Origin: Synechococcus sp. KORDI-100
GTDB taxonomy: Bacteria > Cyanobacteriota > Cyanobacteriia > PCC-6307 > Cyanobiaceae
DNA: 64,000 bases
Assembly: GCF_000737535.1 (NCBI RefSeq)
Contig: NZ_CP006269.1
Span: 186,001 to 250,000 of the forward strand
Reading direction: 5' to 3'
Part shown: positions 49,469-58,778 of the stretch, piece by piece
How positions within the stretch are numbered: position 1 is the stretch's first letter
Layout of the letters: every line of letters starts with the position of its first letter
Notes under the pieces: generated by a model
Seen by the model: only the letters and a program-made list of their open reading frames with translations
What the model was told of the DNA's origin: nothing
Databases searched by the model: none
Made by a program: the position numbers and the translations under genes

Positions 49469-49475
49469 GGACTGC

Positions 49476-49961
49476 ATGGCCACCTTCGAAGGTCAGTTCA
49501 CCGATGCGTCCGGGCTGAAAATCGGTGTTGTGGTGGCCCGCTTCAATGATCTGGTCACCGGCAAGCTGTTGAGCGGCTGTCTGGACTGCCTTGCTCGTCA
49601 TGGCATCGATACCTCAGCTGCCAGCAGTCAGCTCGATGTGGCCTGGGTTCCAGGATCCTTTGAGCTACCAATCGTGGTGCAGCAACTGGCGCGCAGTGGC
49701 CGTTACCAGGTGTTGATCACCCTCGGTGCGGTGATCAGGGGTGACACGCCCCACTTTGATGTGGTGGTGGCGGAATCCAGCAAAGGCATTGCCTCCGTGG
49801 CTCGCGACACGGGCGTCCCTGTGATTTTCGGGGTGCTGACCACAGACACGATGCAGCAGGCGTTGGAGAGGGCAGGCATCAAGAGCAATCTGGGCTGGAG
49901 TTACGGTCTGCAGGCGCTGGAGATGGGATCTTTGATGGCGGCGTTGCCAGCTGTCGATTAG
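49476..49961 (+). CDS. ribH: 6,7-dimethyl-8-ribityllumazine synthase
   Basis: Condenses the ribityl-pyrimidine with dihydroxybutanone phosphate in riboflavin synthesis; the protein usually forms 60-subunit shells. 161 residues. [43 protein letters not shown] with the catalytic His and [18 protein letters not shown] are the family segments. Complete. Confidence 0.97.
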   Translation: MATFEGQFTDASGLKIGVVVARFNDLVTGKLLSGCLDCLARHGIDTSAASSQLDVAWVPGSFELPIVVQQLARSGRYQVLITLGAVIRGDTPHFDVVVAESSKGIASVARDTGVPVIFGVLTTDTMQQALERAGIKSNLGWSYGLQALEMGSLMAALPAVD

Positions 49962-49994
49962 TTCACCCTGTCAGAGGTTTTGGGTAGTGGCGGA

Positions 49995-50450
49995 TCAGCG
50001 GCGCAGCACCATCAGCTGCTGGGGGTTCGCATCCTGGAATCCCAGTTGGCGGTAGAAGCCGGCACTGTTCGTCGTCATCAGATAAACCCGCTCCACCCCA
50101 GCGACGGCGGGGGAATGCAGTAGCTCTTCAAGCACGCGACGACCGAGTCCGTGTCCCTGTAGGTCACCGGCCACCACGATGTCCCAGAGCACGGCCCGGC
50201 TGAAGCCATCCGAGGTGGCTCGGCCAAATCCCACCAGCCGCTTGCCGCGCCAGAGGCTGACGACGGCGTCGCTGCCAGAGAGAAGTCGGCGTAGTTGATC
50301 AAAACTGCGGCCCCTTGCCCAGAAGGCGTGTCGATCAAATAAGCGCTGTAGTTTGAGTAGGGCTCGGTTGGGCCGCAGGTCTGGCCCAAGGCCAAGCCAA
50401 CGCAGACCTGGAGCTCCGGGGGCATGGTGAACCATCCGAATAGGAGTCAC
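49995..50450 (-). CDS. GNAT-family N-acetyltransferase
   Basis: 151 residues from GTG 50450 (ATG 50435 is an alternative). The acetyl-CoA motif A is LQGHGLGRRVLEELL at about 96-110, and the typical C-terminal NSAGFYRQLGF follows. Such proteins acetylate amino groups on proteins or small molecules; the substrate is unknown. It converges on ribH and is the last GC-rich gene before the low-GC island. Confidence 0.85.
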   Translation of the reverse strand: MTPIRMVHHAPGAPGLRWLGLGPDLRPNRALLKLQRLFDRHAFWARGRSFDQLRRLLSGSDAVVSLWRGKRLVGFGRATSDGFSRAVLWDIVVAGDLQGHGLGRRVLEELLHSPAVAGVERVYLMTTNSAGFYRQLGFQDANPQQLMVLRR

Positions 50451-51097
50451 TACTCTGGAAGCTGAAGAAAATCATCTTGCTCCCTTAGAGATGTTTCCTT
50501 GGCATGAACGGGTGGATAGTTCAAGGTTTGGGCAACTATTTTGGTAAAAATTTGATTTGACTGTGTTTTATGCATCCGGAGACCCTCAGGATACATAGAT
50601 CAAGATCGTTCAGGACTGACGGCTGAGAAATGAGCCGTATGGGTGGCTCAATCCGTTGCTGAATCGAATTCATTCAAGGTAGGTAAAATTGGCAATGATT
50701 CAGAAAGCTTACGATGGCAGAATCTCCAGTTTTTAGGGTTAAGGGGGAGAAGGTCGTGAATTTGAATCACAGGTTCCTGAAGCTAGTCTAAGGGATGATA
50801 TTGCACAAAGCTGATGCTGATTTGCACTACGCGTTTTGCAGTCAAGCAACAAGGCTATTGAATATGATTTGGATTTTAAATGGCGCTAGGATTAACGCCA
50901 GTTTTCCAGGTTGACTGGACATCAGAACGAAGAAGGCTGCGATGAGATTGGACTTCAAGGTTGCTGCGAACTTCAGTGACATGGTTGGAAACAGAGGCAT
51001 AATATGGCAAGGTCATATTGTCTTATTAGCGATTCCGAAAATGGTTTTCACACGATGGTTGCTCCTGGACTGATAAAATTCAAATATTTAAAGTGAA
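50451..51097. other. 647-bp low-GC stretch at the left edge of the glycan island
   Basis: No convincing gene. Two short frames with ATG starts occur, 50714-50791 (25 aa) and 50942-51073 (43 aa); both are within what chance would give in AT-rich DNA and neither resembles a family. The stretch may be decayed coding sequence. The promoter of the following glycosyltransferase should lie near its right end. Confidence 0.4.
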
Positions 51098-51814
51098 ATG
51101 ATCAATCGAATCACTCAAATTTTTATTTCAGACAGTGGTTTTCTCGGTCCTGAGCTTGAGAGGCGGATCGCAACTTTTAGACAGCATTTTCCTGAATGTG
51201 AACATGTTCTTTTTGATTACGAGATGGTTCGTGAATTTATCTCCAGTTACTATCATCCCAGTATCTTAAAAGCGCTTGAGAAGGTTAAGCCATACAGTTA
51301 TAAGTGCGATTTGGCTCGATTTTGTATTGTAAATATAGTTGGTGGTTGGTATTTCGATATAGGATTAACTTGCAATGCATCAGTTGATTTCGGAGATGAT
51401 ATTTCTCTAGTCGCTTTTAGGGACATTCAACGAAATACGGCAACCACTTGGGCCTGTTGGACTGCGCTTTTCTACACAACGCCCCGGCATGAAGCCTTGG
51501 AGCAAGCAATTGAAATTGCTGCCCATAATATACTCAATGAATATTATGGTGAAAGTTCGCTATGCCCCACTGGTCCCATTGTGTGGGGTCGAGCTGTAGC
51601 TTCGTTGGGTATGAGAAAAGGATTTGTATTCGGTGATCATATGCACCTTACTCCCGGGATGCACGAGAACAACAGTGCAGCTGTTTTGCCTGATGGGACG
51701 ATTTTGGCTTTTGGCAAGAAGAGTGCCGCAGGCAACCTCAGCAGCCTTGGAGCCGCAGGAACCAACAACTATGTGCAGATGTGGGCTGCGCGAGACGTGT
51801 ACAACCCTGGATGA
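51098..51814 (+). CDS. OCH1/DXD-type glycosyltransferase-like protein
   Basis: 238 residues. The core SYKCDLARFCIVNIVGGWYF (about 62-90) is the donor-binding region of the sugar-binding DXD family (PF04488 type). At the DXD site it reads FDIGLT: the first Asp is kept and the second is Gly. The later VWGRAVASLG replaces the usual GP motif, with PTGPIVWG present. The gene is AT-rich. It probably transfers a hexose onto a surface glycan, with activity uncertain. tRNA-Gly follows 100 bases after its stop. Confidence 0.7.
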   Translation: MINRITQIFISDSGFLGPELERRIATFRQHFPECEHVLFDYEMVREFISSYYHPSILKALEKVKPYSYKCDLARFCIVNIVGGWYFDIGLTCNASVDFGDDISLVAFRDIQRNTATTWACWTALFYTTPRHEALEQAIEIAAHNILNEYYGESSLCPTGPIVWGRAVASLGMRKGFVFGDHMHLTPGMHENNSAAVLPDGTILAFGKKSAAGNLSSLGAAGTNNYVQMWAARDVYNPG

Positions 51815-51917
51815 GCCGTGTTGGTGTCTCCGGATTCCGCTTGTCATACTGCGTGGATTGACCGCTGGCCCCTTCGTGGTGCATGATCACTGGGTGCGGC
51901 GGTTTTCCGTCGTGGAT

Positions 51918-51989
51918 GCGGATGTAGCTCAGTGGTAGAGCATCTCCTTGCCAAGGAGAGGGTCGAGAGTTCGAATCTCTTCATCCGCT
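51918..51989 (+). tRNA. tRNA-Gly (anticodon GCC)
   Basis: The acceptor stem GCGGATG pairs with CATCCGC, with discriminator T. The D arm contains AGCTCAGTGGTAGAGC, the anticodon stem CTCCT/AGGAG encloses TTGCCAA giving GCC, and the T arm is GAGAG TTCGAAT CTCTT. The length is 72 nt and no CCA is encoded. It sits inside the low-GC glycan island, between the DXD-type and the sulfotransferase-like gene. Confidence 0.97.
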
Positions 51990-52066
51990 TTCGATTAAAC
52001 CACTTTCAAATGCTCGACCTTTAGGATTGTGTAAATTTGAGTGGCTGATCATTTCAAGTTGAAGTT

Positions 52067-52960
52067 GTGGATCGTCACCAAAGACGGGTGATTCTTCATG
52101 TAGGTCTTCACAAGACAGCGACAACTTCGTTGCAAGCAACGTGTTTGGCCAACAGATCCGCCTTGGCTCAGCAAGGGATTTGCTATCCGGGTTTTCGCCA
52201 TCCTGTTCATAATGAACGAATGATGGCAAATCACTCTGTGCCATTGGTTTCTATTGTCCACCCCAAACCACATGAATATCATATGAATATTCGGATGGGG
52301 GTTCTTGATATCAATGCGGCTATTTCGAGCTATAAGGTTGTTTTGAATGAGGCACTGCAGTCGCCTTCAGTTGTTCTTTTGTCTGCTGAGGGAGTCAGTC
52401 GCTTGGATAAACAAGCTTTGTATCGATTGATGGAATTGCTTCAGCAGTTTGATCGCGAGATTAGTGTGAAAGCATGTGTTCGTGCCCCCTACAGTTTTCA
52501 CTGTTCTGCTCTTTCTCAGCGGGTCGTTGGTGCTGGAGAAGCTTTGTTGCCAACAGATTTTCAGAGACAAAGTGAACGTTTGAGGGTTTTGCAGGATGTT
52601 TTTGGATCTGCGCTGCAGTGTGTTCCATTTCGAATTCTTTGTAAGCACAAATCCGGGCCCGTAGTTGCATTGCTTGAGCTCATGAGGGTTGATTCTCGTT
52701 CCTTTTTTATTGAAAGACGTAACGATGGTGCAAGCAATCGTGTCACGCGGCTTCAGATAGCCCTTAATCAAAAAAATCCATTAATTGTTGATCATAAGCT
52801 GAATCCTTCATATCATTCAGTACCTAGAGATTCAGGGTCTAAGTTCTGTTTGAGCTCTGATGAGCTTGATTTAATTCAGGCAGAACTTCAGAAGGAAAAT
52901 GATTGGATGCGTAGTGCTTTAGGTGATTCGTTTTGCGACCAACCCGGTGATTTTTTATAG
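52067..52960 (+). CDS. sulfotransferase-like protein
   Basis: 297 residues from GTG 52067. The start VILHVGLHKTATTSLQ is the 5'-phosphosulfate-binding loop (P-loop-like) of PAPS sulfotransferases. A candidate 3'-phosphate site around VCVRAPYSFHCSALSQ (about 137-155) has the RxPYSFHxS form of bacterial members. It would sulfate a sugar or surface glycan. The C-terminal 80 residues are variable. AT-rich, in the island; no partner gene for PAPS synthesis is nearby. Confidence 0.75.
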   Translation: MDRHQRRVILHVGLHKTATTSLQATCLANRSALAQQGICYPGFRHPVHNERMMANHSVPLVSIVHPKPHEYHMNIRMGVLDINAAISSYKVVLNEALQSPSVVLLSAEGVSRLDKQALYRLMELLQQFDREISVKACVRAPYSFHCSALSQRVVGAGEALLPTDFQRQSERLRVLQDVFGSALQCVPFRILCKHKSGPVVALLELMRVDSRSFFIERRNDGASNRVTRLQIALNQKNPLIVDHKLNPSYHSVPRDSGSKFCLSSDELDLIQAELQKENDWMRSALGDSFCDQPGDFL

Positions 52961-53319
52961 CGACGACTTAATATATTTTTTATATTTAATGATCAATGAT
53001 CAAAAAAATAAAATTCCAATAAGGCTGACTTAGCAGTATTGTATTCTGCTTGGTTGTATCCGCTTGTTATTGATCATAGTTAGTTGTTGCGACCAAAAGA
53101 TTCCCGTCATGGGTGCATATTAATTCAACATTGTATCAACATAAGGGATTGAATTGGTGTGATTTTAGGCCTTGAAGGCTCGTCGTTTTATATATTATTG
53201 CAGCGTATATTGTCATTTCGTAACCTATTGATTTTTGCTAGAATGATTTAATCATATTTTGAGCTCTCAATTAAATATAACTCTGATGTATATTAGAGAA
53301 ACGATCCACTGTTTGATCA
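52961..53319. other. 359-bp very AT-rich intergenic stretch
   Basis: The stretch between two plus-strand island genes has no gene-like frame and no recognised RNA. TAGAAT at about 53240 could be a -10 box, but a proper -35 partner is lacking. It probably separates two transcription units. Confidence 0.4.
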
Positions 53320-54468
53320 GTGTTTTATTACATTCATCATACAGCATTGTTCGAGTACAACACTGGGATTCAGCGTTGTGTGCGTTCTATTGCTAGAGCC
53401 CTGATTAGTGCCGGTATTCCCCTGCGGCCTGTGATGTGGAGTCGTCAAGACCAAGGGTTTGCGGCAGCACCTGATTCTTTTTTGCCTCATCTTGCGCGAT
53501 GGAATGGTCCTGCTACAGCTGAGTGGTCGCTTCACGGTGATCCTGATCATTGGACAGACCGCTGGTTACTCATTGTTGAGCTGATTGCCGGTAATTTTCA
53601 GCCTCAGCCTCAAGAGCTGCGCGCATCGGCAGATCGGTTAGGTCTCAAAGTAGCTTGGGTCTTTCATGATGCTATTCCGCATCGATGGATGCACCTTTAT
53701 GGCGCGGAGGGAGATGCGGTTGCCCGTAGCCATCGCCGTTATATGTGTGGATTGCAATTATTTGAGCGTGTCTTTGCAAACTCTCGGACCACTGCTGGTC
53801 ATCTGAAGGATTTTCTATTGGCTCAAGGTCAATCCTCGCATTCTCTTGACGCTCTAATCCGACCCTTGCCATTGGCGATTGAATTCCAAGGATCTCAGCG
53901 GACGGCTTTGACATCTGTCCGTCAGCGTAATTCAGATCGACTTCGTCTGCTGTGTGTTAGTTCACTTGAACCTCGTAAGAATCACCGCAGCTTAATCAAG
54001 GCTATTGCATGGCTTACAGCACATGAGTTGTTTCATGCAGAGCTCATCTTGGTTGGCTGGGATAACCATCCTAATGTTCTCTCAGAAGTGCAACGGGCTA
54101 TAGATTTGCGCTTGCCGATTACCTGGAAGCAGCATGTTGATGATGAGGAACTGCAATGGCTTTATGAGTGGTCACACTGTACTGTTTATCCTTCTTTGGA
54201 GGAGGGCTTTGGTTTGCCTGTTGCAGAAAGTCTGTGGCACCGTCGCCCATGCTTGACAAGTGCTAAGGGAGCTTTGGGAGAACTCAGCAGTGGCGGAGGT
54301 TGCCTGCGTGTTGATACATCAAAATGGTCATGTCTCGCTTCTGGTATTTTGCGATTTATTCGTGATCCTCAATTAATGAAGACATTAAATCAAGAGATCG
54401 AAAATCGACCCATGCGCAACTGGTCTGATTATGTTGATGATCTTTTAAGTGACATTAGCATTCATTAA
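53320..54468 (+). CDS. glycosyltransferase family 4 (GT-B) protein
   Basis: 382 residues from GTG 53320. The N-terminal fragment IHHTALFEYNTGIQRCVRSIA is typical of mannosyltransferase-like GT4 proteins. The C-terminal nucleotide-sugar domain has LLCVSSLEPRKNH and YPSLEEGFGLPVAESLWHRRP, with the EX7E motif (EEGFGLPVAE). It likely transfers a hexose during surface glycan assembly. Its end overlaps the convergent minus-strand gene by 14 bases. Confidence 0.85.
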   Translation: MFYYIHHTALFEYNTGIQRCVRSIARALISAGIPLRPVMWSRQDQGFAAAPDSFLPHLARWNGPATAEWSLHGDPDHWTDRWLLIVELIAGNFQPQPQELRASADRLGLKVAWVFHDAIPHRWMHLYGAEGDAVARSHRRYMCGLQLFERVFANSRTTAGHLKDFLLAQGQSSHSLDALIRPLPLAIEFQGSQRTALTSVRQRNSDRLRLLCVSSLEPRKNHRSLIKAIAWLTAHELFHAELILVGWDNHPNVLSEVQRAIDLRLPITWKQHVDDEELQWLYEWSHCTVYPSLEEGFGLPVAESLWHRRPCLTSAKGALGELSSGGGCLRVDTSKWSCLASGILRFIRDPQLMKTLNQEIENRPMRNWSDYVDDLLSDISIH

Positions 54469-55645
54469 ATGTTTTTAGCCATTCCTGAAATGCAGAATTA
54501 ATCTCGGTCATGGCTGATGCCCAGTCACCATCCTCTGGCTGTCTGAATAGTCGTAAATTTTGATACCAGGGTGTGGTCTCCCCATTTAGCAACCAGCGCC
54601 ATTCCGGTACCCAGCGCAATGCGACCCAGGTTGGTCGTCCTAATCCGCTGGCTAAGTGAACAATTCCGCTATCTGCGGTGATGATCAAATCGCAAAGCTG
54701 CAAGACAGCAGCAGTATCTGAGAAGTCCATCGACGCGTCGAATGCAGCCTGACCATCCACAAAGGGTATTGTGATTGATGCATTGCGTTGCTCACTTCCG
54801 CTGCCTTTTTGGAGTGATACGAACTCCACACCTTCAACACCGGTCAGAATATTGAATGTCTGAAGAGGCATTGATCGGCCTCGCGAGTACAAAGTTTTTT
54901 CATGTTTGGGATTCCCTTGCCAGTGGATCCCAACCAAACACGTCTTTGGTTTTTGCCGTAAGAGTTTTCGCCAATGGTCGACTCCATCAGCGTTAGCGTG
55001 AAAGTATGGGCTTGCCTTGGGGATTGAGTTGACCTCTGTTTTTAACCGATGCGGAAGGCTCATCAATGGGCACCACCGACTTCCGTCTTTAAGTTGGTCA
55101 TGATTGATTTCACTCACAACGTCGTTAAGGGTCGAATGAATCCGGAGAAACTCAATAAGTTGCGGTTGGCAAAAAAGTGTGACGCGAATTCCCAGCTCTT
55201 GAAGTTGAATTGCGAAACGGCAGAACTGAAGTGTGTCCCCGAATCCTTGCTCTGCTGTTAGAACCAGATGTGGTGGCCATCCTTCTATTTCCGGACCTTG
55301 CCATGGAGAACCGAGCAAATTGAAGAAAAAATCGTTTTCTCCAGGTTTAAATCGCTGTTCATAGAGCTCCCAGCCTTCGTTGAATCTCCCTGCAAGCAGA
55401 AGATCTTGGGCAAGGTTTTGATGAATACTTTTTAAAGGCGGATTGGAGGTCTGAAGGGCGATTTCATAGGCTCGAATACAAGCATTGATTTTGCGTTGTT
55501 GATGGAGAGCAATACCTAGGTTGAAGCAGCAAATTCCTTCATCGGGTGCAAGGCGGATCGCCTGTCCAATCAGGCGTTGACCGATCCTTGGGTCACTTGC
55601 CAGCAGTTCACCGCCCTGATTGCTGTAAAACTCAGCGATATTCAT
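54455..55645 (-). CDS. TPR plus GT9-like (heptosyltransferase-like) protein
   Basis: 396 residues from ATG 55645, just after the previous gene's stop (55650). Residues 1-110 are TPR repeats (CCFNLGIALHQQRKINACI, EGWELYEQRF). The rest resembles the GT9 fold: LVLTAEQGFGDTLQFCRFA near 130, then LVGIHWQGNP, and ITADSGIVHLASGLGRPTWVAL, the donor-site signature. TPR-GT9 fusions are common in bacterial surface glycosylation loci. Coupled to the GT90-like gene. Function inferred only as sugar transfer. Confidence 0.8.
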   Translation of the reverse strand: MNIAEFYSNQGGELLASDPRIGQRLIGQAIRLAPDEGICCFNLGIALHQQRKINACIRAYEIALQTSNPPLKSIHQNLAQDLLLAGRFNEGWELYEQRFKPGENDFFFNLLGSPWQGPEIEGWPPHLVLTAEQGFGDTLQFCRFAIQLQELGIRVTLFCQPQLIEFLRIHSTLNDVVSEINHDQLKDGSRWCPLMSLPHRLKTEVNSIPKASPYFHANADGVDHWRKLLRQKPKTCLVGIHWQGNPKHEKTLYSRGRSMPLQTFNILTGVEGVEFVSLQKGSGSEQRNASITIPFVDGQAAFDASMDFSDTAAVLQLCDLIITADSGIVHLASGLGRPTWVALRWVPEWRWLLNGETTPWYQNLRLFRQPEDGDWASAMTEINSAFQEWLKTFNEC

Positions 55646-55649
55646 CTGC

Positions 55650-56591
55650 TTAATGTGCGGTAGCAAGCACGGCACGCTCCAGTCTCATGTTGATTTGGTC
55701 CACGACGCGTCGTGCATAGGCTTGACCAGCGCAAGCAATTGTTTTGCAGTCGATTTCGTATTCTCGGCACCAGCGCAACATAGCGCTGAGATCACTGAGA
55801 TCAGCTGCAATGGGAATGTAGTGTTTCCAAGGAATAAGTCCGTCGTGATACCACTGCCTTCTTGAGCTGTTAACATGTAATACACAGCTGCCGCTCAGCA
55901 GTTTCCACAACAGACCCCAGGAATTCACGTTCCCGTCAATATCTATGATCCATCGGTGAAGTGCCATATGTCGGGGCCTTAAGTATGGAGCCCAAAGGGT
56001 TTCTTGTTGAAGCATGTGGCGGATTTGCACAGGATCATCACACTGGACGACATTGGTGAAGCGGGCATCAAGTCGATGTGGGAATTCCAGGCTGGTGTGG
56101 CAGAGGCGATAGCGCAAAAGATGGTGGATGTTCTCAAGCTGGATCTTGGCAGCACCGGTGGTGCTCCCTCGCCAGATGGTCATTGATAGTCGTGACGGCC
56201 AGGGAGGTAGGGATTGAAATGCCTTCTGCTGGGATTGGTAACCCCAGGTGTCTAGGCAGTAGGGATCGGGAATAAGTTGCTGCCCTGCAGTGCCTTCACG
56301 AGGTGCATCCATGCACAGCCAGGTGTGGTCGGCTCCGTTGGGAGCACGGTCGTGAAATTGAATGCGAAAGCAGCCTGGCTTGCCATGTTGTTGTCTGAGG
56401 ATGCTGGCTGCTGCCGCGAGTCGGCTCAGCGTCTTGAGGCGAGGGTGGCTGCTTGAGACCCCAGATGGTTCGGTCAAGGTTGGTGCTCCGTCTCGGGGCA
56501 CCGTGACAAGGATGTGGTCTAACCCATTACCGCGCACGAGTCGGATTGGATGATGTTGCCGCCAAAACCCGGGCGTCGATACGGCAGACAT
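55650..56591 (-). CDS. GT90 (CAP10)-like glycosyltransferase
   Basis: 313 residues from ATG 56591; an earlier ATG at 56639 would overlap the divergent gene more. MTIWRGSTTGAAK at about 155-167 and WGLLWKLLSGSCVLHVNSSRRQWYHDGL (read in parts) with IPIAADLSDLSAML match the GT90/LpsA family, which adds xylose or glucose to capsules, LPS or proteins. It diverges from the following gene; the ATGs at 56591 (minus) and 56590 (plus) share a CATG, though the plus gene probably starts at 56620. Confidence 0.8.
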   Translation of the reverse strand: MSAVSTPGFWRQHHPIRLVRGNGLDHILVTVPRDGAPTLTEPSGVSSSHPRLKTLSRLAAAASILRQQHGKPGCFRIQFHDRAPNGADHTWLCMDAPREGTAGQQLIPDPYCLDTWGYQSQQKAFQSLPPWPSRLSMTIWRGSTTGAAKIQLENIHHLLRYRLCHTSLEFPHRLDARFTNVVQCDDPVQIRHMLQQETLWAPYLRPRHMALHRWIIDIDGNVNSWGLLWKLLSGSCVLHVNSSRRQWYHDGLIPWKHYIPIAADLSDLSAMLRWCREYEIDCKTIACAGQAYARRVVDQINMRLERAVLATAH

Positions 56592-56619
56592 GGGATTCTG
56601 GGCAGAGTTGCGTTGTCGG

Positions 56620-57567
56620 ATGCGGATCCTCGCCGCCATTGTTCACCATTGGAATCCAGAAGGGGACCGACGGCATCAATCCCTCCGTCCCAATCCTCAG
56701 CCCCGGATTGACGCACTGCAGCGTCAATTGCTTGGTTTAAGGCGTTTGGGAACCCGTCAGGGTTATCTCGATATTTCTTCACAGGTTATACAAAACGCAA
56801 ATGAGGCATTGCGCCTTGTGATTGATCCTGTGATTGTTCATGATGGTGAGAACCATGTCATTGATTATTTTGATGATAAGTATCAGCAGGATTTAGGTCA
56901 ACATTCTGCGCAGCCTGAGTCTTCCAAGTATCTAGGCTTTTGTGCACAGCAATATCTAGCAGATCGCTTGGATCAAAAGTATGATCTTTATGTGTATTTG
57001 GAAGATGATTTGGTCATTCATGATCCGCTTTTTTTTCATAAGGTTTCATGGTTTTCGGAACAGGTTGGACCTCAAGCGGTTCTTTTGCCTCAACGGGTGG
57101 AAATGCCAAATGAACCTGCTTCTGCAGATCGGCTTTTTATCGATGGTCCATTACCCAAAGATTATCTCCGAGCATTGATTCCGGATCCTCCTCCACCGGT
57201 TCAAACACCACAACCTGGTGGAATCATCCAATTGGAATCACCGTTGAATCCACACGCCGGCTGCTTTGCGTTGACACATGCTCAGTTATTGCACTGGACG
57301 CAGCAGCCCCATTGGCAAGATAGAGATGTTAGTTTTATTAGCCCACTTGAGAGTGCTGCGACTTTGGGTTTATTGAAGACCTTTCAAGTTTATAAACCTG
57401 CTCTAGCCTGCGGGAGCTGGCTAGAAATTCAACACTACGGGAATAATTTTAGTTGTTTGATTGCTGATGATGGCGTTACAATTCTCAGTTACGATCCTGA
57501 TACTGGCGTGTTTCAGTCTCCTGAGCAGAGTCAATCATCGATTACTAAGGGAGACGAAGCGGCATGA
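56620..57567 (+). CDS. putative glycosyltransferase with ED-D site
   Basis: 315 residues from ATG 56620 (an ATG at 56590 adds 10). It starts MRILAAIVHHWNPEGD and has YLEDDLVIHDPLFF at about 137-150, a GT-A-like metal site, and GGIIQLESPLNPHAGCFALTH further on. No well-known family, though similar proteins occur with GT clusters. It begins the coupled plus-strand run: its stop overlaps the next start by 4 bases (ATGA). The likely job is sugar transfer in the same pathway. Confidence 0.65.
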   Translation: MRILAAIVHHWNPEGDRRHQSLRPNPQPRIDALQRQLLGLRRLGTRQGYLDISSQVIQNANEALRLVIDPVIVHDGENHVIDYFDDKYQQDLGQHSAQPESSKYLGFCAQQYLADRLDQKYDLYVYLEDDLVIHDPLFFHKVSWFSEQVGPQAVLLPQRVEMPNEPASADRLFIDGPLPKDYLRALIPDPPPPVQTPQPGGIIQLESPLNPHAGCFALTHAQLLHWTQQPHWQDRDVSFISPLESAATLGLLKTFQVYKPALACGSWLEIQHYGNNFSCLIADDGVTILSYDPDTGVFQSPEQSQSSITKGDEAA

Positions 57568-58778
57568 GGTTGCTGCTAATCCATCAAAATTTTCCAGGGC
57601 AATTCCGCCAGCTAGCACCTTATTTAGCGCATCTTGGTCATGAACTGGTCGCAATTTGCTCCCATCAGCGACCCGTTTCTTTTGAAGGTCGGTTGCTGCG
57701 ATATGACGAGCCTAAATCTATTCAACCGCCACTTCCTTTGGGAAGTGGACTATGGCACGACGGGCTGCAGAGGGCAGAGCGTGTGGCGTTTTTGTGCCAG
57801 CAGCTTAATAATGAATCTTGGAAACCCGATCGAATTCTTGCTCATTCAGGTTGGGGTGAAACGTTGGGAATCAAAGAGATTTGGCCAGATATTCCACAGA
57901 TCTTATGGCCTGAGTTATGGATTTTACCTGAACATGGGGGACACGGGCTCATTCCAGGTAAACCTTCAGCTGGTTTAGAACAAAAGCTTCAACAGTTGGG
58001 GAGAAATTCGCTCACTCAGCAAGCTCTGAGTCATGCACATTCCTGGGTTTTACCAACAATACACCAGGCTAATAGTTTTCCGCCAGTTTTCCAGGATTCA
58101 CGCTTGCATGTGATTCATGAAGGCATTGACACTTCTTTGGCGTGCCCGAATCCTGATGTGAGTTATGAGGTGCGTGGGATCGAAATCACCCGATCTGTTC
58201 CTACGATCACCTTTGTGAATCGTAACCTTGAGAGTTTGCGCGGTTTCGATGTGTTTATGCGTGCTTTAGTGATAGTTCAGCGGGAACATCCCAAGGTGCG
58301 GGCGGTTATCGTTGGCGATAGCGAGGAAGGGTACGCAGGTCCCCATCCAAGCGGACGTTCCTGGCGTGATGTGATGCTGGAAGAACTGCAAGGTCAGTTG
58401 GATTTAGAGCGAATTCACTTCCTTGGTCGCGTATCACATCCAGCCTTGATTGGTTTGTTTCAGGCCAGTTGGGTTCACGTTTATCTAAGTTATCCATTCA
58501 TTCTGGGTTGGAGCCTGCTGGAAGCTATGGCCTGCGGCTGCTGCATCGTCGGCAGCCGCGGCATGCCGGTGCAGGAAGTGATAAACGATGGCGTGGAGGG
58601 AGTGCTCGTGCCTATGGGCGATCCCAACAAGTTGGCCCAGAAAGTTTTGGCGTTGTTCGCGAATCCTTCGATGCGAGAGCAACTGGGGGCTGCCGCTCGC
58701 AAATCTGCGTTGGGTTGGGATCAACGGGTTACCTTACCTAAACTCACTGCCTTGGTGGAGCGAGGGTGTGATCTTTGA
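57564..58778 (+). CDS. glycosyltransferase family 4 protein
   Basis: 404 residues. N-terminal MRLLLIHQNFPGQFRQLAPYLA is a common start in GT4 enzymes of this kind. In the C-terminal domain VNRNLESLRGFDVFMRAL and HFLGRVSHPALIGLFQASWVHVYLSYPF lead to GWSLLEAMACGCCIVGS; the first Glu of the EX7E motif appears to be replaced (F-I-L-G-W-S-L-L-E), so only the second Glu is plain. A 4-base overlap on each side couples it to its neighbours. Confidence 0.85.
   Translation: MRLLLIHQNFPGQFRQLAPYLAHLGHELVAICSHQRPVSFEGRLLRYDEPKSIQPPLPLGSGLWHDGLQRAERVAFLCQQLNNESWKPDRILAHSGWGETLGIKEIWPDIPQILWPELWILPEHGGHGLIPGKPSAGLEQKLQQLGRNSLTQQALSHAHSWVLPTIHQANSFPPVFQDSRLHVIHEGIDTSLACPNPDVSYEVRGIEITRSVPTITFVNRNLESLRGFDVFMRALVIVQREHPKVRAVIVGDSEEGYAGPHPSGRSWRDVMLEELQGQLDLERIHFLGRVSHPALIGLFQASWVHVYLSYPFILGWSLLEAMACGCCIVGSRGMPVQEVINDGVEGVLVPMGDPNKLAQKVLALFANPSMREQLGAAARKSALGWDQRVTLPKLTALVERGCDL

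Noticed and set aside
50714-51073. Two short frames of 25 and 43 residues
   Set aside because: Length is within chance for AT-rich sequence and neither has a ribosome site or recognisable family.
51970-51990. Possible attachment site at the 3' end of tRNA-Gly(GCC)
   Set aside because: No second copy of the tRNA end and no integrase gene were seen in the window.
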